From: Azospirillum halopraeferens DSM 3675
GTDB taxonomy: Bacteria; Pseudomonadota; Alphaproteobacteria; Azospirillales; Azospirillaceae
Length of the DNA stretch: 64,000 nucleotides
Direction of reading: 5' to 3'
Assembly (NCBI RefSeq): GCF_000429625.1
Contig: NZ_AUCF01000010.1
Span: forward strand, 62,001 to 126,000
A model generated the notes under the pieces. That model did no database searches, had not been told where the DNA came from, and saw only the letters and a list, made by a program, of their open reading frames with translations. Both the position numbers and the translations under genes were made by a program. Positions 34,062 to 45,032 of the stretch are shown piece by piece. Within the stretch, counting starts at the first letter, position 1, and each line of letters begins with the position of its first letter.

Positions 34062-34835
34062 ATGGGCGACGCGATCGGTGTGGACCTTGCGGCGATGCCG
34101 CGGGCCGAGTTGCAGGCGATGGCGGAAGCGGCCGCCGAGGTCCGGAATTGCCGGCGCGTGCTTGCCAAGACCGGCGACACGGTGGTCGGCGAGTTGCTGC
34201 GCGGCCAGGGGACGCCGGTGGAATGGCGCCATTATCCCCCCGGCGACGTGTATGACGCGGAGTACCACGCCCAGTACTACTATCACTGCCATCCCGAGGG
34301 TGAACGGCCGGCCGGGGAGCACGGGCACTTCCACACCTTCCTGCGACCGCTCGGCATGCCCGACGGCGTGCGGCCCGCCGACGTGCCCGACCCGGAGCCG
34401 GTGCAGGGGGACAACGACGCCCTGTCCCACTTGGTGGCCATCGCCATGGACACGCTGGGGCGGCCGGTGCGGCTGTTCACCACAAACCGCTGGGTGACGG
34501 GTGAAACCTGGTATGCGGCCGGCGACGTGGTGCGCATGCTCGACCGCTTCGTCATCGACCACGCCCGCCCCTCGTGGCCGGCGAATCGCTGGATCACCGG
34601 CATCATGCGCCTGTTCCGGCCACAGATCGTCGCCCTTCTGCACGCCCGCGACGAGGCCGTGCACCGCTGGGCGCAATCCCATCCGGGCACCTGCGTCTAT
34701 GAGGACCGTGCGCTGGAGGTCCCGTCCGGGATCGCCATCGCGGTTGACGACCAGATCGCCGCGGTGGAGGAGGCACTGCACGGCACGCGTCGCCGGCGCC
34801 CCCTGTTTCCCGAGCCGCCGACGTTCCATATCTGA
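34062..34835 (+). CDS. Conserved protein of unknown function (probable DUF6969 family)
   Basis: This 257-residue soluble protein is marked by a histidine/tyrosine-rich block: EWRHYPPGDVYDAEYHAQYYYHCHP followed by EHGHFHTFLRP, then RWVTGETWYAA. The clustered His residues suggest a metal site. I recall this pattern from an uncharacterised family of alphaproteobacteria (DUF6969), but I am not certain of the number. The start is the ATG at 34062; a further upstream frame from 34026 is weak. Confidence 0.6.
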   Translation: MGDAIGVDLAAMPRAELQAMAEAAAEVRNCRRVLAKTGDTVVGELLRGQGTPVEWRHYPPGDVYDAEYHAQYYYHCHPEGERPAGEHGHFHTFLRPLGMPDGVRPADVPDPEPVQGDNDALSHLVAIAMDTLGRPVRLFTTNRWVTGETWYAAGDVVRMLDRFVIDHARPSWPANRWITGIMRLFRPQIVALLHARDEAVHRWAQSHPGTCVYEDRALEVPSGIAIAVDDQIAAVEEALHGTRRRRPLFPEPPTFHI

Positions 34836-34987
34836 CAGGTGAAGGGCCTGTGCGCAGATGCCCTGTCCGGCGGGGGCGAGGGGCGGCGGTTGCCGTTAAT
34901 GAAGGCTCAATCCTTCCGGCACATGCTTTCGGCAATGGAACGGGCCCGCGTGCGGGCGGCATTGCGGGGAACGGGGGTCGGAGACCC

Positions 34988-36100
34988 ATGACGCAGCATC
35001 TGAGCAAGGACGACGTCACGCGCCTGCTGACGGATCCGTCTCCCGGCACGCGCGCCGACCTGGCGGCCAAGCTGGCCCGCGACTTCGAATCCAACACGCT
35101 GAACACGGACGAACGCCGCATGGCGGAAGAGATCATCCGTGTGATGGCCCGGGATGCGGTGGTGCGGGTGCGCCAATCCCTGGCCGAGAACCTGAAGTCC
35201 AGCCCCGCCCTGCCGCGCGACGTGGCCATGACCCTGGCGCGTGACGTGGAGGCGGTGGCCATCCCCATCCTCAGCGTGTCGCAGGTGCTGACCGACGCCG
35301 ACCTGCTGGAGGTCATCCGCTCCGGCAGCGAGGCCAAGCAGACCGCCGTGGCCGTGCGGCCGGAGGTGTCGTCCACCGTCGCCGAGGCGCTGGTCGAATC
35401 GGGGGGTGAGGCGGCGGTGGCGGCCCTCGTCGCCAACGAGGGCGCGCGGCTGGGCGAGACGGCGCTCGTCCGCGTCATCGACCGCTTCGGCACCAGCGAG
35501 GCGGTGCAGGAGCCGCTGGTCCACCGCTCCCGCCTGCCGGTCACCGTTGCCGAGCGGCTGGTCGCGGTGGTGTCGGAAAAGCTCCAGCAGTATCTGGTGA
35601 CCCATCACGACCTGCCGGCCAAGGTCGCTTCCGACCTGATCCTGCAAAGCCGCGAGCGGGCCACCGTCGGCCTGTTCAGCGGTGAGAGCGACGAGGCGGC
35701 GCTGGAGCGCCTGGTGGTCCAGCTCGCCAGGACGGGGCGGCTGACGCCGTCGCTGATGGTGCGCGCCCTCTGCATGGGCGATGTGGCCTTCTTCGAGACG
35801 GCCATGGCCCATCGCGCCGGGGTGCCCCTGACCAACGCCCGCCTGCTGATCCACGACGTCGGGCCGCTGGGTCTGAAATCGGTCTACGACAAGGCCAGGA
35901 TGCCGGCGGCCCTGCTGCCCGCCTGCCGCATCGCGCTCGACGTGGCCCGCCAGACCCATTACGACGGCGAACCCGGCGACATCGCCCGCCACCGGCGCCG
36001 GACCATCGAGCGCATCCTCACCCAGTACGAGGGGCTGGAGGCGGACGATCTGGACTACCTCCTGTCCAAGCTGGGCGACCTCATGCGCGCGGGCGAATAG
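34988..36100 (+). CDS. DUF2336 domain protein
   Basis: The 370-residue alpha-helical cytosolic protein is of the DUF2336 type, with HEAT-like repeats from about residue 20 on (RADLAAKLARDF, DAVVRVRQSLAENLKSS, DVEAVAIPILSVSQVLTD, TVAEALVESGG, LPVTVAERLVAVVSEKL). These proteins are abundant in Rhodospirillales and of unknown role. The start is the ATG at 34988 after GGAG; the frame from 34850 is open but unconserved. Confidence 0.8.
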   Translation: MTQHLSKDDVTRLLTDPSPGTRADLAAKLARDFESNTLNTDERRMAEEIIRVMARDAVVRVRQSLAENLKSSPALPRDVAMTLARDVEAVAIPILSVSQVLTDADLLEVIRSGSEAKQTAVAVRPEVSSTVAEALVESGGEAAVAALVANEGARLGETALVRVIDRFGTSEAVQEPLVHRSRLPVTVAERLVAVVSEKLQQYLVTHHDLPAKVASDLILQSRERATVGLFSGESDEAALERLVVQLARTGRLTPSLMVRALCMGDVAFFETAMAHRAGVPLTNARLLIHDVGPLGLKSVYDKARMPAALLPACRIALDVARQTHYDGEPGDIARHRRRTIERILTQYEGLEADDLDYLLSKLGDLMRAGE

Positions 36101-36126
36101 CCCGCGGCCCCCTCCGGTCCCCCTCC

Positions 36127-36152
36127 GGAACCTTTGCCGCGCCGGCTGTGTT
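36127..36152 (+). promoter_or_regulatory. Candidate EcfG-type general-stress promoter
   Basis: GGAAC (36127-36131), a 17-nt spacer and TGTT (36149-36152) lie 35 bp before the DUF3618 gene. The same two elements with the same spacing precede the Mn-catalase gene. Envelope/stress proteins such as the genes downstream are plausible members of that regulon. Its use is inferred. Confidence 0.45.
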
Positions 36153-36186
36153 GGATGCCGCAGCGTGACAGGGAGGGGGATCGGCA

Positions 36187-36948
36187 ATGGCAGACGATCG
36201 CAGCGAAAGCACACCCGCGGCGCACGACGGGCGCAGCATGGGCGAGATCGAACGGGAGATCGGCGCTATTCGCGCGCGCATGGACGCCACGCTGGACGAA
36301 CTGGAGTACCGGCTGTCGCCGGGTCAGATGACCGGCCACGTGACGCAGGCGGTCCGGGACGTCATCGAAGGGCGGCCGACCCGCATCGCCCGCGCCATCC
36401 GCGACAACCCCATCCCCGTGGCGCTGATCGGGATCGGCGCGCTGTGGCTGGCCTGGGCCATTTCCCGCACGCCCGAACACGACGAGAGCATCGACCACGG
36501 CGGTCACCCCGGCATCTCCGACCAGCGCGCGCGCATTCTCCTGACCGGGCTGATCGGCGCCTGCCGGCAGGGGGCCGAAGGGTGCCGGGAAGCCGATGCG
36601 GCGCTGTACGACGGCCGTTTGTCGCCGCGCCTGATCGAGGTTTCCAACGAACTGGAGCGGAGTGCTGCGGCGCTGGGGCACGAATTGCGGGTGCGCGGCG
36701 GCGTCCTCGACGCGGACGGCCCGCTGCACCCGGCCTGGCACGACCTGTTCCAGGAGCTGGCGGGCGCACGCGGCCGGGCGCAGGTGCTGGCGGCGCTGGA
36801 GCGCGGCCTGGATGGCACGCTGGGGCTGTTCCGCGATTGCCTGCACGAGGATCTGTCGCCGGAGCTGCGGGTGGTCGTCGGCGCCCGCTTCCATGAACTT
36901 GAAACGATCCGCCATCGCATGGCCAGCCTTCGGGAGGCGCTCGCCTGA
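36187..36948 (+). CDS. DUF3618 protein fused to a PA2169-like four-helix domain
   Basis: In this 253-residue protein, residues 15-60 match DUF3618 (GEIEREIGAIRARMDATLDELEYRLSPGQM). One membrane helix follows (about 77-95, IPVALIGIGALWLAWAI). From about residue 115 the protein is helical and ferritin-like, resembling the PA2169/DUF2383 stress-protein fold (LLTGLIGACRQGAEGCREAD). The start is the ATG at 36187 after GGGAGG. Its stop overlaps the BrkB-family gene (TGATG). A candidate EcfG promoter precedes it. Confidence 0.75.
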   Translation: MADDRSESTPAAHDGRSMGEIEREIGAIRARMDATLDELEYRLSPGQMTGHVTQAVRDVIEGRPTRIARAIRDNPIPVALIGIGALWLAWAISRTPEHDESIDHGGHPGISDQRARILLTGLIGACRQGAEGCREADAALYDGRLSPRLIEVSNELERSAAALGHELRVRGGVLDADGPLHPAWHDLFQELAGARGRAQVLAALERGLDGTLGLFRDCLHEDLSPELRVVVGARFHELETIRHRMASLREALA

Positions 36949-37937
36949 TGCTGGGCCTGAGCCGCCGCCACCACGACCGCTATCCGCGTGTGCGCAGCGG
37001 GCGGGGACGTGATGCCCGCACGCCGGCGGAGATCCCGAAGCGGGGTTGGAAGGACATCCTGTGGCGCGTCTATGAGCAGCAGGCGGCCGATAACCTTTTC
37101 ATGATTTCCGGCGGCGTCGCGTACTACGCGCTGCTGGCGATGTTTCCGGCGATTGCCGCGGCGGTGTCCATCTATGGGCTCGTCGCCGACCCCACGGCGG
37201 TGGAAACCCATGTCGAGCAACTGGCCGGCATCCTGCCCGACCAGGCCCTGGAGGTGCTGCGCCAGCAGGCGGAGAGCGTGGCCTCGGCATCCGGCGGCGG
37301 CCTGACCGTGGGCGCCATCGGCGGTCTGCTGCTGGCCCTGTGGAGCGCGTCGCGCGGGGTCAACTCCCTGGTGATCGCCCTCAACATCGTCTACGACGAG
37401 GAGGAAACCCGCGGTTTCGTGCGCCTGGCGGCCTTGTCCCTGGTGCTGACGGTGGCCGGCATCCTGTTCCTGGTGTTCACGCTGGCGGTGGTGGTGGTCG
37501 TGCCGGCCATCCTGGCCATGGTGCCCCTGGGCGGGCTGGAGCCGGTGGTGCGCTTCGCCCGCTGGCCGATCCTGGCGGCGGCGGTGATGGTGGCGCTGGC
37601 CGTGCTCTATCGCTACGCCCCCTGCCGTCGGGAGCCGAAGTGGCGCTGGGTCACCTGGGGGTCCGTGCTGGCAACGGTGCTGTGGCTGCTGGGGTCCGCC
37701 GGCTTTTCGATCTACGTGACGAACTTCGCCAGCTACAACGAAACCTACGGCTCGGTCGGCGCCGCGGTGATCCTGCTGCTGTGGCTGAACCTGACCTCCT
37801 ATGTGGTCCTGCTCGGGGGCGAGCTGAACGCGGAGATGGAGCACCAGACGGTGCAGGACACCACCGACGCGCCATCCCGGCCCATGGGGCAGCGCGAAGC
37901 CTATGTGGCCGACACCGTCGGGCGGCGGCGGGCCTGA
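36948..37937 (+). CDS. YihY/BrkB-family inner-membrane protein
   Basis: The 329-residue protein has six or so membrane helices and the family motifs DNLFMISGGVAYYALLAMFPAI, LWSASRGVNSLVIALNIVYDE, and the C-terminal YGSVGAAVILLLWLNLTSYVVLLGGELNAE. Despite the older ribonuclease BN name, these proteins are thought to be membrane transporters or envelope factors. It is translationally coupled to the preceding DUF3618 gene. Confidence 0.92.
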   Translation: MLGLSRRHHDRYPRVRSGRGRDARTPAEIPKRGWKDILWRVYEQQAADNLFMISGGVAYYALLAMFPAIAAAVSIYGLVADPTAVETHVEQLAGILPDQALEVLRQQAESVASASGGGLTVGAIGGLLLALWSASRGVNSLVIALNIVYDEEETRGFVRLAALSLVLTVAGILFLVFTLAVVVVVPAILAMVPLGGLEPVVRFARWPILAAAVMVALAVLYRYAPCRREPKWRWVTWGSVLATVLWLLGSAGFSIYVTNFASYNETYGSVGAAVILLLWLNLTSYVVLLGGELNAEMEHQTVQDTTDAPSRPMGQREAYVADTVGRRRA

Positions 37938-37950
37938 AGGGGAACCCGCC

Positions 37951-38925
37951 TCAGCGCGGGGTGCCGGCCGCGCAGGCGGCAACCACCGCGTCCACCAGCG
38001 GCCGGCGGGCATCGTCGAGGCGGTTCTGCGTGACGGCGCTCCACAGCCCGGCGCGCTGCAGGTCCTCCGCCGCGCAGGCGCAGAAGTCCGCACAGGCGGC
38101 AGCGTTGGTCCCGCCGGTCTCACAGCTCGTCCGGCAACTCCGCGCGAAGGCATCGGCCGCGGGATCGCCGGGGACGATCAGGGCGGCGGCCAACCACAGA
38201 GTGCCGAACAGCACGGGCTGGTGCAGCAGATAGATGGGCAGGCTGTACCGCCCGGCCCAAGCCAGGGCACCGACCGCTCCGCCCGGCGGCGGGGCGGCGG
38301 CCGGTGCGTGGCGCAGCCACAGCCGGCCGAGGACGATCCCCAGCAGCACCGCGCCGAACCAGGGGATCAGCGGAACATAATCGTTGGACGACGGCTCGAA
38401 GCTCATCAGGCCGATCCAGCGCAGGGCCGGGGCGTCGAACGCCGGCACCGGCCCCGCCAGCCGGGGCAGGGCCAGCACCAGGACACCGGCGGCGATCACC
38501 GCAGCGGTCGGCAGCCGCAGCGCCGCCAGGCCGAGGACGCTGGCCAGGGCGATGTGATGCAGCACGCCGAAGACGATCGGGCTGTCGGGAAACAGCATCC
38601 ACGACGCCGCCGACACCGCCGCCGCGGCGAGCACCAGCAGGCCGAGCCGGCGCAGGAACCGCCGGCGGTCGACGCCGCGCGCCCCGGCCAGCGCCAGCCC
38701 GACCCCGACCAGCAGCAGGAAGGACGACAGGATGGCGGTCCGGGCGGCCAGCCAGGCGGGGTGGCCGAACAGGTCGAAGGACGCGAAGCCCAGGTGATCC
38801 AGGTCCCAGCAGAGGTGATAGATCACCATGGCCGCGATGGCGACGCCGCGTGCCGCGTCGATGGCCGTTACGCGGGGGGCGGCGGCCCCGCGCGGGGCCG
38901 GTTGGGCGGGCGAGAGGCTCGTCAT
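37951..38925 (-). CDS. DUF1624 (heparan-alpha-glucosaminide acetyltransferase-like) membrane protein with Cys-rich tail
   Basis: The 324-residue inner-membrane protein begins AIDAARGVAIAAMVIYHLCWDLDHLGF, the DUF1624 start, followed by several membrane helices and the motif YSLPIYLLHQPVLFGTLW. After this last helix comes about 65 residues with six cysteines (patterns CxxxC, CxxxC, CxC), an extension likely facing the periplasm and disulfide-bonded. The start is the ATG at 38925; the frame stays open for over 3 kb upstream antisense to lon, which is a shadow. Acyltransferase activity is inferred from the family. Confidence 0.8.
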   Translation of the reverse strand: MTSLSPAQPAPRGAAAPRVTAIDAARGVAIAAMVIYHLCWDLDHLGFASFDLFGHPAWLAARTAILSSFLLLVGVGLALAGARGVDRRRFLRRLGLLVLAAAAVSAASWMLFPDSPIVFGVLHHIALASVLGLAALRLPTAAVIAAGVLVLALPRLAGPVPAFDAPALRWIGLMSFEPSSNDYVPLIPWFGAVLLGIVLGRLWLRHAPAAAPPPGGAVGALAWAGRYSLPIYLLHQPVLFGTLWLAAALIVPGDPAADAFARSCRTSCETGGTNAAACADFCACAAEDLQRAGLWSAVTQNRLDDARRPLVDAVVAACAAGTPR

Positions 38926-39001
38926 GACCGCTTCTTGCCCCAACTGCCGGCGCCTGTCCACCGCCGGCGGGGCCGCGGGCGCCGTCGGGTGCGCCGGAAC
39001 C

Positions 39002-39021
39002 CCCCGCGACGCGCGGGGTTT
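39002..39021 (+). terminator. Hairpin with short T run upstream of lon
   Basis: CCCCGCG-ACG-CGCGGGG followed by TTT lies between the divergent DUF1624 and lon genes, where no plus-strand gene needs a terminator. It may be part of a leader, end an unseen short transcript, or be chance in GC-rich DNA. Confidence 0.3.
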
Positions 39022-39159
39022 CGCGCCTTCGGGCCTTGAAGGGGGACGGGGGGTGTGCCACGTTAGTTTCGTGCCGTAGAAGATGCCGCGCTCATCCCGA
39101 GGCGGCGTTGCCCCAGGCCCGGCCCGGGCTGGCGGCGTTCCCACCAAGAGGCCCATTCG

Positions 39160-41571
<2,412 letters not shown>

Positions 41572-41637
41572 GCGGGGATTCGGGCCGTCAGCCCCTGCCA
41601 AATCGCTTCCGGCGTCAGCGGTCACTCCCGTCGGCAA

Positions 41638-41666
41638 TTGACGGGTGGTGGCCGCTGTGCTTACAT
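41638..41666 (+). promoter_or_regulatory. Sigma-70-type promoter of hup
   Basis: TTGACG (41638-41643), exactly 17 nt, then TTACAT (41661-41666), about 68 bp before the hup start. It is one of the two best housekeeping-type promoter matches in the window. Confidence 0.7.
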
Positions 41667-41733
41667 TTTCATCCTGCGAAGTCCTGGGGTGGCTTTGTTT
41701 ATCAGTTCTTCGCCGAACGGGAAGGGGGATTAA

Positions 41734-42006
41734 GTGAACAAGAATGATCTCGTGGCACAGGTGGCCGATGTCGCGGGTTTGTCTAAAACGGACGCGACCA
41801 AGGCGATCGATGCCGTGTTCGATAGCATCGCCGATGCGATGAAGAAGGGGGACGAAGTGCGGCTGGTTGGCTTCGGCACCTTTGCGGTGGCCGAACGGGC
41901 GGCGTCGGAAGGACGCAATCCGCGCACCGGGGAAAAGATCACCATTCCGGCGTCGAAGCAGCCGAAGTTCAAGCCCGGCAAGAATCTCAAGGACGCCTTG
42001 AACTGA
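41734..42006 (+). CDS. hup: HU-family DNA-binding protein
   Basis: This 90-residue nucleoid-associated protein bends and compacts DNA. It begins NKNDLVAQVADVAGLSKTDATKAIDAVF and has the arm motif RNPRTGEKITIPASKQPKFKPGKNLK. The start is GTG 41734 following GAAGGGGGA. Its own strong promoter lies upstream and an intrinsic terminator downstream, so it can be transcribed alone from the lon region. Confidence 0.97.
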   Translation: MNKNDLVAQVADVAGLSKTDATKAIDAVFDSIADAMKKGDEVRLVGFGTFAVAERAASEGRNPRTGEKITIPASKQPKFKPGKNLKDALN

Positions 42007-42030
42007 CGGCCGTTTCGGGCCATACATGCG

Positions 42031-42062
42031 CCGGCCGGTCGCCGACCGGCCGGTTCGTCTTG
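42031..42062 (+). terminator. Intrinsic terminator of hup
   Basis: A perfect 10-bp stem (ccggccggtc / gaccggccgg) with a GCC loop at 42031-42053, followed by TTCGTCTTG. It lies 25 bp after hup and 31 bp before tRNA-Val. Confidence 0.8.
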
Positions 42063-42092
42063 TCCGGCCTCCTGCCGGAGGGACGTTTGCGG

Positions 42093-42167
42093 GGGCGATT
42101 AGCTCAGCGGTAGAGCGTCTCGTTTACACCGAGAATGTCGGGGGTTCGATCCCCTCATCGCCCACCA
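42093..42167 (+). tRNA. tRNA-Val (anticodon TAC)
   Basis: A complete cloverleaf of 75 nt with encoded CCA: acceptor GGGCGAT pairs with ATCGCCC, D-stem GCTC/GAGC, anticodon stem TCTCG/CGAGA with loop TTTACAC (anticodon TAC at 42125-42127), T-stem GGGGG/CCCTC with TTCGATC loop. Confidence 0.97.
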
Positions 42168-42205
42168 ATGCATTCAACTGGTTAGAGCAACGCGAACGAC
42201 CCGGC

Positions 42206-42245
42206 GCCGACGCGCGGTCCGCCGACGCGCGGTCCGCCGGCGCGC
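42206..42245. repeat. Tandem 15-bp repeat downstream of tRNA-Val
   Basis: GCCGACGCGCGGTCC is present twice head to tail (42206-42220, 42221-42235), with a partial third copy (gccggcgcgc). It lies in a non-coding stretch after the tRNA, probably slippage-type expansion. Confidence 0.6.
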
Positions 42246-42326
42246 AAGGGCGGGCGTTCAGACACCGGGCGCGGCTGTTGTGATGCGATCCACGGCCCGG
42301 CAGCGGGTTGCAGGGCCGGCCGTCTA

Positions 42327-42524
42327 TCAGCTCAGATGCTTGATGATCTGCCAGGCAACCACCCAGGGGGCCCCGGCCAGCACGACCCAGGTGACGATCA
42401 GGGGCACGCCGCGCAGCTTCGGCACGACCGGCTCGTGGCGGACGGGGCCGTTGCGGTCGACGGTGGCGCTCAGCGCGGGCGGGCGGGCGGGGAGGGTCGC
42501 GTGCATGGGCACCTGCCGGTTCAT
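42327..42524 (-). CDS. Small single-pass membrane protein (65 residues)
   Basis: The 65-residue frame has a polar, Pro/Arg-rich N-terminal half and one hydrophobic helix near the end (VPLIVTWVVLAGAPWVVAWQII). I do not recognise it, but the well-formed helix and the aligned start make it credible. The alternative start is the next Met at residue 7. It is antisense to weak plus-strand frames. Function is unknown. Confidence 0.5.
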   Translation of the reverse strand: MNRQVPMHATLPARPPALSATVDRNGPVRHEPVVPKLRGVPLIVTWVVLAGAPWVVAWQIIKHLS

Positions 42525-42739
42525 GGGGTACGGTCAGGGTGCGGCCGGCGCGGTTAAAATTCGTTAAAGGTGCGCGCTCCGATGGCCGGCTCTTTGGGAG
42601 TAGGCCGCACCCGACCGACTCGTCCGGCTTCCCGGGGGTAAGCGGTGGGGAAGGGCCATGCGACATCGCGTGCGCGTGCGCTCCGGCACGCTGTGGTAGA
42701 CTGGATGCCGGTCAGCGCAGGGGCCCGCGGAGGACGATC

Positions 42740-42976
42740 ATGAACGAACCGGCAATGTTGGACGAGCGGCGCCTGGGCGACCGGATACTCCACGCCCTCG
42801 AACTGGCGCTGGAGCAGGAGGAGCTGGAGGTCTGTGAGCACCTGGCGCGGGCGCTGGAGGAATCCCTGACCCGATTCGGCGGGCCCGGCCGGTCGGACCG
42901 GCGCGATCTGCCGCCGGGTATGGTCGACGCGTTCGAACGGCTGGAGCGCCTGCGACATCATGCCCACAGAATCTAG
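42740..42976 (+). CDS. Small helical protein of unknown function (78 residues)
   Basis: The 78-residue protein is acidic at first and helical throughout (DRILHALELALEQEELEVCEHLARALEESL), ending basic (LERLRHHAHRI). The ATG at 42740 follows GCGGAGGA. The amphipathic helical pattern suggests a small protein-binding role. No family is recognised. It is followed 33 bp later by the tRNA-Asp promoter. Confidence 0.6.
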   Translation: MNEPAMLDERRLGDRILHALELALEQEELEVCEHLARALEESLTRFGGPGRSDRRDLPPGMVDAFERLERLRHHAHRI

Positions 42977-43009
42977 CGGAGGCTTCCCCGGCACATCGCT
43001 TTTTCGTGA

Positions 43010-43038
43010 TTGACAGGGGGGCGGCGCAGGGCTAGAAA
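43010..43038 (+). promoter_or_regulatory. Sigma-70-type promoter of tRNA-Asp
   Basis: TTGACA (43010-43015), exactly 17 nt, then TAGAAA (43033-43038), about 97 bp before the tRNA. The -35 box is a perfect match to consensus. Confidence 0.7.
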
Positions 43039-43134
43039 CCGCCCACCACGACGGACGGCCCGTCGGCGGCTTCCGAAACGGGGACGCCGGGCCGAATTTA
43101 TAAAGCGCGTGGTCATTGCCGCTAAGGCAATTGC

Positions 43135-43211
<77 letters not shown>

Positions 43212-43319
43212 TCTTCTCCTTTTCTCTCCTGTTTTCCATCCTATAAAATTCCTGCGTTTTCAAACCCCTAGACGGCGCAAAGCCTGAGCTTTTCCGCATG
43301 CCGCGGCTGCTCAAAGCGC

Positions 43320-43348
43320 TTTCCTTGGGCTTACATCCGGCCTATATT
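43320..43348 (+). promoter_or_regulatory. Candidate nuo operon promoter
   Basis: A good -10 box TATATT (43343-43348) lies 106 bp before nuoA; 17 nt upstream is a weak -35 (TTTCCT at 43320-43325). The region from 43212 to here is pyrimidine- and AT-rich, unlike the surroundings. Confidence 0.4.
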
Positions 43349-43453
43349 GCGCGGCGTCTGACGGGCTAATCCAGTCTTCACCCACCGCGTGTGGCGCCTC
43401 GGCCTTTCCGGGCCGCAGCGTTGCTCGCGTTTGAGGCCCATGGGAGGAACGCG

Positions 43454-43822
43454 GTGTCCAATCCGCTGATCATTGAATACCTTCCGATCCTGGTGTTCCT
43501 GCTCATCGCCGTCGCCCTGTCGGTGGTGATGGTGGCCGGTTCCTACATCGTCGGCCCGAGCGCACCGGATGCCGAGAAGGTCTCCCCGTACGAATGCGGT
43601 TTCGAGCCGTTCGAGGACGCGCGCACCAAGTTCGACGTGCGGTTCTACCTGGTCTCCATCCTGTTCATCATCTTCGACCTCGAAGTCGCCTTCCTGTTCC
43701 CGTGGGCCATCGCCCTGGGCGACATCGGCATGTTCGGTTTCTGGTCGATGATGGTGTTCCTGGGCGTGCTGACCATCGGCTTTATCTACGAGTGGAAGAA
43801 AGGAGCTCTGGAATGGGAGTAG
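43454..43822 (+). CDS. nuoA: NADH-quinone oxidoreductase subunit A
   Basis: The 122-residue complex I membrane subunit has three helices and the conserved loop [22 protein letters not shown] plus [15 protein letters not shown]. The start is GTG 43454 after GGGAGGAAC; the open frame to 43391 is upstream leader. It is the first gene of a complete 14-gene nuo operon, with its 3' end overlapping nuoB by 10 bp. Confidence 0.97.
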   Translation: MSNPLIIEYLPILVFLLIAVALSVVMVAGSYIVGPSAPDAEKVSPYECGFEPFEDARTKFDVRFYLVSILFIIFDLEVAFLFPWAIALGDIGMFGFWSMMVFLGVLTIGFIYEWKKGALEWE

Positions 43823-44358
43823 AGGCTGCCAACCGCATGGCGCCCATTCCGCCCGGACCGGAACAGGACGCCTACCTCCGCGCCGTGACCGAGGAGGTCC
43901 AGGAAAAGGGCTACATCCTCGCCAAGTACGAGGACGTGCTGAACTGGGCCCGCACGGGATCGCTGTGGCCGATGACCTTCGGCCTGGCGTGCTGCGCGGT
44001 GGAGATGATCCACGCGTACATGCCGCGCTACGACCTGGACCGCTTCGGCGTGATCCCGCGCCCCAGCCCGCGCCAGTCCGACTGCATGATCGTCGCCGGC
44101 ACGCTGACCAACAAGATGGCTCCGGCCCTGCGCAAGGTCTACGACCAGATGCCGGAGCCGCGCTGGGTCATCTCCATGGGCTCGTGCGCCAACGGCGGCG
44201 GCTATTATCACTACTCCTATTCGGTGGTGCGGGGCTGTGACCGGATCGTTCCGGTCGACATCTACGTGCCGGGTTGCCCGCCGACGGCCGAGGCGCTCGT
44301 GTACGGCATCCTGCAGCTCCAGAAGAAGATCCGGCGCGGCAACCGCATCGCGCGGTGA
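43813..44358 (+). CDS. nuoB: NADH-quinone oxidoreductase subunit B
   Basis: The 181-residue subunit carries the terminal N2 [4Fe-4S] cluster, which hands electrons to quinone. The four ligands are visible in [23 protein letters not shown] and [12 protein letters not shown]. The start is the ATG at 43813 after AGGAG; the frame from 43594 is a shadow over nuoA. Confidence 0.98.
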   Translation: MGVEAANRMAPIPPGPEQDAYLRAVTEEVQEKGYILAKYEDVLNWARTGSLWPMTFGLACCAVEMIHAYMPRYDLDRFGVIPRPSPRQSDCMIVAGTLTNKMAPALRKVYDQMPEPRWVISMGSCANGGGYYHYSYSVVRGCDRIVPVDIYVPGCPPTAEALVYGILQLQKKIRRGNRIAR

Positions 44359-44402
44359 GCCGCCCCGGCGCCAACGAATCATAAGGACGCAGGCTGAAAC
44401 CC

Positions 44403-45032
44403 ATGTCCGAACAAGCGCTCAAGGAACTCGGGGACTCCATCGCCGCCGCATTGGGCGAAGACGTCCTCAAGGCGGAGGTCCGGCTCGGCGAGCTGATGGT
44501 GACGGTGCGCCGCCCGTCCATCGTCAAGGTGCTGACCTACCTGCGGGACCACTCCAACTGCAGCTTCGAGCAGTTGATGGACATCACCGCGGTCGACTAC
44601 CCCGAGCGCGAGGAGCGCTTTGAGGTCGTCTACAACCTGCTCAGCCTCAAGCACAACCAGCGGATCCGCATCAAGCTGGCTACCGACGAGGACACGCCCG
44701 TTCCCTCGGTTGTGAGCGTCTACAACGCCGCCAACTGGTTCGAGCGCGAAACCTGGGATCTCCTGGGGGTCTTCTTCTCCGACCACCCGGACCTGCGTCG
44801 CATCCTCACCGACTACGGTTTCGAAGGGCACCCGTTCCGCAAGGACTTCCCGCTGACCGGCTACGTCGAGATGCGCTACGACGAGGACCAGAAGCGCTGC
44901 GTGTACGAACCCGTGCGCCTGACGCAGGACTTCCGCACCTACGACTTCCTGAGCCCCTGGGAAGGCATGACCAACGTCATGCTGCCCGGAGACGAGAAGG
45001 CCCAGGCACCTGACACGGGGAGCAAGCCGTGA
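44403..45032 (+). CDS. nuoC: NADH-quinone oxidoreductase subunit C
   Basis: The 209-residue peripheral-arm subunit contains the 30-kDa subunit signature [21 protein letters not shown] and [16 protein letters not shown]. It is a separate gene, not fused to nuoD as in E. coli. It overlaps the nuoD start by 4 bp. A 44-bp gap separates it from nuoB. Confidence 0.97.
   Translation: MSEQALKELGDSIAAALGEDVLKAEVRLGELMVTVRRPSIVKVLTYLRDHSNCSFEQLMDITAVDYPEREERFEVVYNLLSLKHNQRIRIKLATDEDTPVPSVVSVYNAANWFERETWDLLGVFFSDHPDLRRILTDYGFEGHPFRKDFPLTGYVEMRYDEDQKRCVYEPVRLTQDFRTYDFLSPWEGMTNVMLPGDEKAQAPDTGSKP

Noticed and set aside
39035..39066. Heat-shock promoter of lon
   Set aside because: CTTGAA is present, but the matching -10 (CCCCAT-like) element is poor at the proper spacing, so it is not listed as a feature.
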